A DNA stretch of 9,073 nt from Desulfonema limicola (lineage in GTDB: Bacteria > Desulfobacterota > Desulfobacteria > Desulfobacterales > DYRC01): assembly GCA_020718925.1 (NCBI GenBank), contig DYRC01000159.1, positions 1 through 9,073 of the forward strand. The letters are read 5' to 3'. The notes under the pieces were generated by a model, which ran no database searches, was not told where the DNA came from, and worked only from the letters and a program-made list of their open reading frames with translations. Shown here piece by piece: positions 5,530-9,073 of the stretch. Every line of letters begins with the position of its first letter. The first letter of the stretch is position 1. A program made the position numbers and the translations under genes.

Positions 5530-7299
5530 TTACTTTTCAGCCATTTTTTCCTGAAGATTTTCTCTCAGGATTTCGCCGAAATCTGAAGGCGCGGATTTTG
5601 TTTTATTGACGTAATCGCTTAACACATTCTGATCCTCATCCGTATCCAGCCGTTTGATGGAAAGCCCGATCCGACGCTCATCACTGTTGATGTTCATCAC
5701 TTTGGTGGTAATCACCTCCCCGACCCTGTACTTTTCTGCCGGAGTTTTGACTTTTTCCTTGCTGATTTCAGAGATATGCACCAATCCCTCGATGCCTTCT
5801 TCCAATTCCACAAAAACACCGAAATCCGTAATATTGGTAATTGTGCCGGTAATTTCTCTGCCCACGATGTAGCGTTGTCCGACCGTATCCCAGGGATCTA
5901 AGTGCATCTGTTTGACACCCAAAGAAAACCGCTCGTTTTCCTTATCAATATCCAACACGATAGCCTGAACCACATCGCCTTTTTTATACAATTCCCCCGG
6001 ATGCTTGATGCGTTTGGTCCATGAGATGTCCGAAATATGCACCAATCCGTCAATACCTTCATCAATGCCGATAAACAGCCCGAAATCTGTGATATTTTTT
6101 ATTTTGCCTTCAATGGTTGTGCCGACAGGATATTTTTCGCTGATCATATCCCAGGGATTGGGAACAATCTGCTTGATGCCAAGGGAAATACGCCGGCTCT
6201 CAGGTCTGATGTCCAGCACTACGGCTTCAATTTCTTCACCGACCGAAACCATTTTGGACGGATGCCGGATTTTACGGGTCCACGACATTTCAGACACATG
6301 AATCAAGCCTTCGACGCCCTCTTCCAGTTCCACAAACGCGCCGTAATCGGTTAAGCTGACCACTTTGCCCGTAACTTTTGTTCCGACAGGAAACCGCTCG
6401 GAAGCACTTGACCAGGGATCCTGAGCCAGTTGTTTCATGCCCAGGGATACCCGCTCTTTTTCCAAATCCAGACTTAAAATTTTGACGTTGATACTATCGC
6501 CGACTGAAAAGAGTTCTGACGGATGCTTGACTCGTCCCCATGAAATATCGGTGATGTGAAGCAGCCCGTCCACTCCGCCCAAGTCCACGAATACGCCGTA
6601 TTCTGTAATATTTTTGACGACGCCTTCAATAATTTTGCCTTCTTCGATAGCCTGTAGTGTGGCTACTCTGGCTTTTTCGCGCTCTTCTTCAAGGATGACC
6701 CGTCTGGATAGAACGATATTGCTGCGTTTACGGTTATATTTGAGAATTTTGAACGTGAATGTTTTTCCGACCATCTCGTCAAGGTTGCGAATAGGACGCA
6801 AATCCGCCTGCGAGCCGGGTAAAAATGCCGCAACGCCGATATCCACAGAAAAACCGCCTTTGACACGGTTGGTAATTACGCCCTCGACAATGCCGTTTTC
6901 ATCATAAGCTCTTTTGATTTCATCCCACACTTTGATTTTGGCGGCTTTTTCTTTTGATAAAACAACGACTTCTTCGTCATCATCCCACCATTCGACCATC
7001 ACTTCTACGATATCGCCGACATTTGCCGTGATATTGCCGTTTTCATCCGTAAATTCGTGTATCCGAATCTGCCCCTCGGATTTATAGCCGATATCCACCA
7101 ATACATGGTCTTTATCCACAGAAATAATTCTGCCGGTAACCACTTCGCCTTCGGCAAAGCGTTTAAAACTTTCTTCGTACAAATCCATCAATTTTCCCAT
7201 TTCCGGAGCGATTTTAATTCCGGCGGGTATGTTGATTCCCGCAACGTCATGCTTCTCTGTTGTTACTACGGTTTCGTTGTTAATTACAGCGTCTTCCAT
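5530..7299 (-). CDS. rpsA: 30S ribosomal protein S1
   Basis: RNA-binding ribosomal protein that recruits and unfolds mRNA on the 30S subunit. Six consecutive S1 (OB-fold) domains are visible. Numbered from the start chosen here they lie at about 51-117, 136-199, 222-290, 306-377, 393-464 and 480-551. Domains 3-6 carry the classic signature (ITEYGVFVDL, LTDYGAFVEL, ITDFGLFIGI, ITDFGVFVEL, each followed by GLxHxS/T). The first two are divergent and serve ribosome attachment in the family. The length of 589 residues is close to the 557 of E. coli S1, so the protein is complete. The start is uncertain: ATG 7299 (MEDAVINN) is preferred because AGGGGG lies 12 bases upstream. ATG 7311 lies directly against that G-run, and TTG 7335 has no useful ribosome site. 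Stop TAA, then a terminator. Monocistronic as far as visible. Confidence 0.96.
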   Translation of the reverse strand: MEDAVINNETVVTTEKHDVAGINIPAGIKIAPEMGKLMDLYEESFKRFAEGEVVTGRIISVDKDHVLVDIGYKSEGQIRIHEFTDENGNITANVGDIVEVMVEWWDDDEEVVVLSKEKAAKIKVWDEIKRAYDENGIVEGVITNRVKGGFSVDIGVAAFLPGSQADLRPIRNLDEMVGKTFTFKILKYNRKRSNIVLSRRVILEEEREKARVATLQAIEEGKIIEGVVKNITEYGVFVDLGGVDGLLHITDISWGRVKHPSELFSVGDSINVKILSLDLEKERVSLGMKQLAQDPWSSASERFPVGTKVTGKVVSLTDYGAFVELEEGVEGLIHVSEMSWTRKIRHPSKMVSVGEEIEAVVLDIRPESRRISLGIKQIVPNPWDMISEKYPVGTTIEGKIKNITDFGLFIGIDEGIDGLVHISDISWTKRIKHPGELYKKGDVVQAIVLDIDKENERFSLGVKQMHLDPWDTVGQRYIVGREITGTITNITDFGVFVELEEGIEGLVHISEISKEKVKTPAEKYRVGEVITTKVMNINSDERRIGLSIKRLDTDEDQNVLSDYVNKTKSAPSDFGEILRENLQEKMAEK

Positions 7300-7319
7300 C
7301 CTAAAACTCATCCCCCTTG

Positions 7320-7342
7320 GCCTGATTTCAGGCAATGCCTGA
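7320..7342 (-). promoter_or_regulatory. rpsA leader with mutually exclusive hairpins
   Basis: Three 6-base arms sit just before the G-rich ribosome-binding region. TCAGGC (7328-7333, plus strand) can pair perfectly either with GCCTGA at 7320-7325 or with GCCTGA at 7337-7342. The second pairing is part of a 15-base palindrome (7328-7342). The two hairpins cannot coexist, and the one nearer the gene adjoins AAGGGGG (7312-7318). S1 is known to repress its own translation through leader structure in E. coli; a similar role here is inference. A protein-binding operator is the alternative. Confidence 0.45.
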
Positions 7343-7358
7343 TAGCAAAAATCGTTCT

Positions 7359-7387
7359 ATAATTGCAAAAATTCTGATAAAAAGCAA
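7359..7387 (-). promoter_or_regulatory. Possible rpsA promoter
   Basis: On the minus strand TTGCTT (7382-7387, 4 of 6 consensus bases) and AATTAT (7359-7364, 4 of 6) are separated by exactly 17 bases. This would give a leader of roughly 50 bases containing the alternative hairpins. The surrounding DNA is AT-rich, so a chance match is possible. Confidence 0.35.
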
Positions 7388-7419
7388 TATATTTTTTATT
7401 CGGATTCGTATAAATATAG

Positions 7420-7595
7420 GAGTTACGCAGTTGAATTTCAATAACCCCGAAGGGGTGTGATGATTATAGAAACCCGGACGGGCAATGTTCATAACCCCGA
7501 AGGGGTGAAATATGTCATCCCTTCGGGATTCTGTTCTGTAACTGCATATCTTTTCTATAATCATATCAATCCTTCGGATTTCAACTGCGTAACTC
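7420..7595. mobile_element. MITE-like element with 16-bp terminal inverted repeats
   Basis: Perfect 16-bp terminal repeats GAGTTACGCAGTTGAA (7420-7435) and its reverse complement (7580-7595) bound 176 bp. A second perfect inverted pair, ATGATTATAGAAA (7460-7472) and its complement (7552-7564), lies inside. Four short hairpins sit between or beside these: ACCCC-GAA-GGGGT twice (7444-7456, 7494-7506), ATCCC-TTC-GGGAT (7517-7529) and AATCC-TTC-GGATT (7568-7580). All four would give a UUCG tetraloop in RNA from one strand or the other. ATAACCCCGAAGGGGTG occurs as a direct repeat with a 50-base period (7441-7457, 7491-7507). No transposase is encoded and no clear target duplication is seen. A non-autonomous transposable element or a structured repeat family fits best; the family is not recognised. 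Confidence 0.75.
7463..7491 (-). promoter_or_regulatory. Outward promoter candidate inside the MITE-like element, facing rpsA
   Basis: On the minus strand TGAACA (7486-7491, 4 of 6 -35 bases) is separated by 17 bases from a perfect TATAAT (7463-7468). The TATAAT is part of the inner inverted repeat, so the mirror copy also places a TATAAT facing the Smr gene (7556-7561, plus strand), but without a recognisable -35. Confidence 0.35.
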
Positions 7596-7643
7596 ATAAA
7601 ATAAATAAACGCTTACAGAATTTTCAAACAGGAGAAGTTTGAA

Positions 7644-7910
7644 ATGATATTGCCGATTGAAGACATTCTTGATTTGCATACGTTCAATCCCAAAGAAATC
7701 CAATATCTGATTGAAGATTATATTGACGCGTGTATGGAAAAAGGGATATTTTCAGTGCGAATCATTCACGGAAAAGGACAGGGATTTTTAAGAAAGCGGG
7801 TACAGGGGCTGCTGGATAAACATCCCAACGTTATTTCATTTCAGGACGCTCCGCCGGAAGCCGGAGGCTGGGGGGCTACGCTGGCGGAATTGAAAAGGGA
7901 AAAAAGATGA
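7644..7910 (+). CDS. Small Smr-domain protein
   Basis: Stand-alone Smr (small MutS-related) domain of 88 residues. Smr domains are nucleic-acid-binding folds, often nickases or RNA endonucleases. The two signature motifs are present: LDLHT at 9-13 (family LDLHG/LDLR) and IHGKGQGFLR at 41-50 (family HGKGxGxLR). The C-terminal GGWGATLAEL (74-83) corresponds to the family's GGxGAT ending. AGGAG (7630-7634) lies 9 bases before the ATG. The stop overlaps the next start as ATGA (7907-7910), so the two genes are probably one operon. Divergent from rpsA across the repeat element. With no MutS2 part, a role in mismatch repair cannot be assumed; ribosome rescue or RNA cleavage, as shown for some Smr proteins, is equally possible. 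Confidence 0.9.
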   Translation: MILPIEDILDLHTFNPKEIQYLIEDYIDACMEKGIFSVRIIHGKGQGFLRKRVQGLLDKHPNVISFQDAPPEAGGWGATLAELKREKR

Positions 7911-8200
7911 GATGGAAAGCAGAACAAGCCATTCGGCAGGCAGCCGCAGACTTGGGCGATCTGCCGCAATACGCATTGGATAAAATCAGAATCGGTGCCG
8001 GGCTTCATCGGAAAGTGTTTGACAAGACCATTTTGGATATGGATCGCGTGGGAACTATCCGATTATTCGGCAAAAATGTTTCGGAAATAAGAGGACAGGA
8101 TCTTTCAGACATGGTGCAGCAAGGCGCTATGATTTATCTCAGCTTTGCTTTTTTAGATACTCAGCAATATGATCCGGTTTCCGGCAAAGCACTGACCTGA
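7907..8200 (+). CDS. Hypothetical protein coupled to Smr gene
   Basis: Not recognised. The 97 residues are soluble, with no signal peptide or membrane helix. An amphipathic helix (about 1-15) is followed by a basic patch (KIRIGAGLHRK, 26-36), FDKTILDMDRVGTIRLFG (38-55) and a C-terminal strand-like segment GAMIYLSFAFLD (73-84). Helix followed by a GTIRL strand and a final beta hairpin is reminiscent of small winged-helix proteins, but this is only a shape argument. It starts in the ATGA overlap with the Smr gene (AGGG at 7896-7899, 7 bases upstream), so co-translation and a shared role are plausible. Its last 40 bases overlap the end of rsmA on the other strand. The tight coupling to a real gene and the full-length frame argue that it is genuine. 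Confidence 0.75.
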   Translation: MRWKAEQAIRQAAADLGDLPQYALDKIRIGAGLHRKVFDKTILDMDRVGTIRLFGKNVSEIRGQDLSDMVQQGAMIYLSFAFLDTQQYDPVSGKALT

Positions 8201-9021
8201 TCGCTTAATCGGACAAACTCGTCAATTTCCAATGTTTCTGCCCGACGCATCGGATCAATATCCGCCTGCTCCAAAACAGCTTGCGCGGCTTGCGGCAACA
8301 GATGCAGCTCACTTCCGATCAGCGCGTTTTTCAGGGTTTTCCGCCTTTGACCGAATGCGGCTTTGATAACCCTGAACAACAGCGATTCATCTTCAGCCGG
8401 ATACATCGGCGCACGAAATCGGATGTCAACCACTTCGGAATCTATTTTGGGTCTTGGGAAGAACTGTCCGGATTTGATAATTCCAAGGCTTCGGATGTCT
8501 GAACAGTAACGCAGCATTGCCGTAATCCGTCCGTAATCTTTGCCTCCGGGACGCGCGGTAATCCGCTCGGCAAGTTCGCGCTGCAACATCACCACTGCCC
8601 GGACAATACAGCTTCTTGCCGCCATCAGTTGAATCAGTATCTGAGATGAAATATTATAGGGCAGATTTCCCATCACCAGCACAGAACTTCCTTCCTCTGC
8701 GGCAATTTGGCAAAAGTCCAGTTTGAGAATATCTTTTTCAAGCAGATAAACATTTGACAGGGAATGAATTTCTATCTCTGTTTTCAATATCCCAAGCAGA
8801 GCCGCGTCTTTGTCCACCGCATAAATCTTTTTTGCAATATGCGCCAGCGGAATGGTCAACGCGCCGAGTCCTGCGCCGATTTCAATAATCACATCATCAG
8901 GGCAGACACCCGCCCGGTCTGCAATCATCTGAGCCACAGACGGATCACAAAGAAAATTCTGTCCCAACTGCTTTTTGGGATGCAGGTCATAAGCCGCTAA
9001 AAGTATTCGGGGTGAAGTCAT
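8161..9021 (-). CDS. rsmA: 16S rRNA (adenine(1518)-N6/adenine(1519)-N6)-dimethyltransferase RsmA
   Basis: KsgA family methyltransferase that dimethylates two adjacent adenines in the 3' terminal hairpin of 16S rRNA, a late 30S assembly check. Counted from the chosen start, the 286 residues show KKQLGQNFL (16-24), SAM motif EIGAGLGALT (47-56), the acidic motif II in YAVDKD (67-72), catalytic NLPY (119-122), FFPRPKIDSEV (187-197) and KAAFGQRRKTLKN (220-232), all intact. ATG 9021 (MTSPRILLAAYDLHPKKQ) fits the usual short N-terminus. An in-frame TTG at 9057 would add 12 residues (MTFIPKWCLLCS) with no ribosome site and is less likely. No good Shine-Dalgarno is seen before ATG 9021 either. Stop TGA lies inside the end of the convergent hypothetical gene (40-base overlap). 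Confidence 0.95.
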   Translation of the reverse strand: MTSPRILLAAYDLHPKKQLGQNFLCDPSVAQMIADRAGVCPDDVIIEIGAGLGALTIPLAHIAKKIYAVDKDAALLGILKTEIEIHSLSNVYLLEKDILKLDFCQIAAEEGSSVLVMGNLPYNISSQILIQLMAARSCIVRAVVMLQRELAERITARPGGKDYGRITAMLRYCSDIRSLGIIKSGQFFPRPKIDSEVVDIRFRAPMYPAEDESLLFRVIKAAFGQRRKTLKNALIGSELHLLPQAAQAVLEQADIDPMRRAETLEIDEFVRLSDQVSALPETGSYC

Positions 9022-9073
9022 AGAGCATAAGAGACACCATTTCGGAATAAATGTCAAATGTTTTGAATCAGGA

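Noticed and set aside
7300..7335. Longer rpsA start at TTG 7335
   Set aside because: No usable Shine-Dalgarno lies before it, the added residues are encoded by the hairpin-forming leader, and ATG starts at 7311 and 7299 follow.
7328..7642. Reading frames on both strands through the MITE-like element (61 and 89 codons)
   Set aside because: Open frames follow from the low stop density of the hairpin sequence. The residues mirror the repeat units and there is no coding signature.
9031..9057. TTGACA on the minus strand at 9052-9057 as the -35 box of an rsmA promoter
   Set aside because: No acceptable -10 lies 16-18 bases downstream; the nearest TATGCT is 22 bases away. The same TTG is also a poor alternative start codon for rsmA.

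Overview
The window reads as a chromosomal segment of a Gram-negative bacterium. It is most likely a deltaproteobacterium (Desulfobacterota, Desulfobacterales-like): it has a meso-diaminopimelate-type MurE, a six-domain ribosomal protein S1, a Myxococcus-type MglA GTPase and an S1-Smr neighbourhood. The abundance of short GC-rich palindromic repeats in otherwise moderate-GC DNA fits large, repeat-rich genomes of that group. The lineage call is inference from protein style, not from a marker comparison.

Layout. Positions 3-4529, minus strand, carry the start of a division and cell wall (dcw) cluster in the order rsmH, ftsL, ftsI, murE. Each junction is a 4-base stop/start overlap (ATGA, ATGA, GTGA), so the four genes are probably one translationally coupled operon. 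No mraZ lies in front of rsmH. Instead there is a near-consensus sigma70 promoter whose -10 box ends only 7 bases before the rsmH ATG, which suggests a leaderless transcript. Further upstream (4577-5179, minus) is an MglA-family polarity GTPase with a TTG start. The 350-base gap behind it (5180-5529) holds palindromes, a compact multi-hairpin repeat and the rho-independent terminator of rpsA. rpsA (5530-7299, minus) encodes a complete six-S1-domain protein.

The divergent region 7300-7643 contains a leader with mutually exclusive hairpins just before the rpsA Shine-Dalgarno region, a possible rpsA promoter, and a 176-bp non-coding element. That element has 16-bp perfect terminal inverted repeats and four small hairpins, and it looks like a MITE. 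On the plus strand a small Smr-domain protein (7644-7910) overlaps by 4 bases an unrecognised 97-residue protein (7907-8200). The end of that gene overlaps, tail to tail by 40 bases, rsmA/ksgA (8161-9021, minus).

Most genes are housekeeping: peptidoglycan precursor synthesis (MurE), septal transpeptidation (FtsI with FtsL), 16S rRNA methylation at both ends of the window (RsmH m4C1402, RsmA m6,2A1518/1519), translation initiation (S1) and cell polarity (MglA). The unusual content is the repeats. Three structurally different palindromic elements occur within about 6.3 kb. One of them sits in frame inside murE and adds about 25 residues to the enzyme, and another may carry an outward promoter towards rpsA. 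I see no CRISPR array, tRNA, rRNA, phage gene or transposase.
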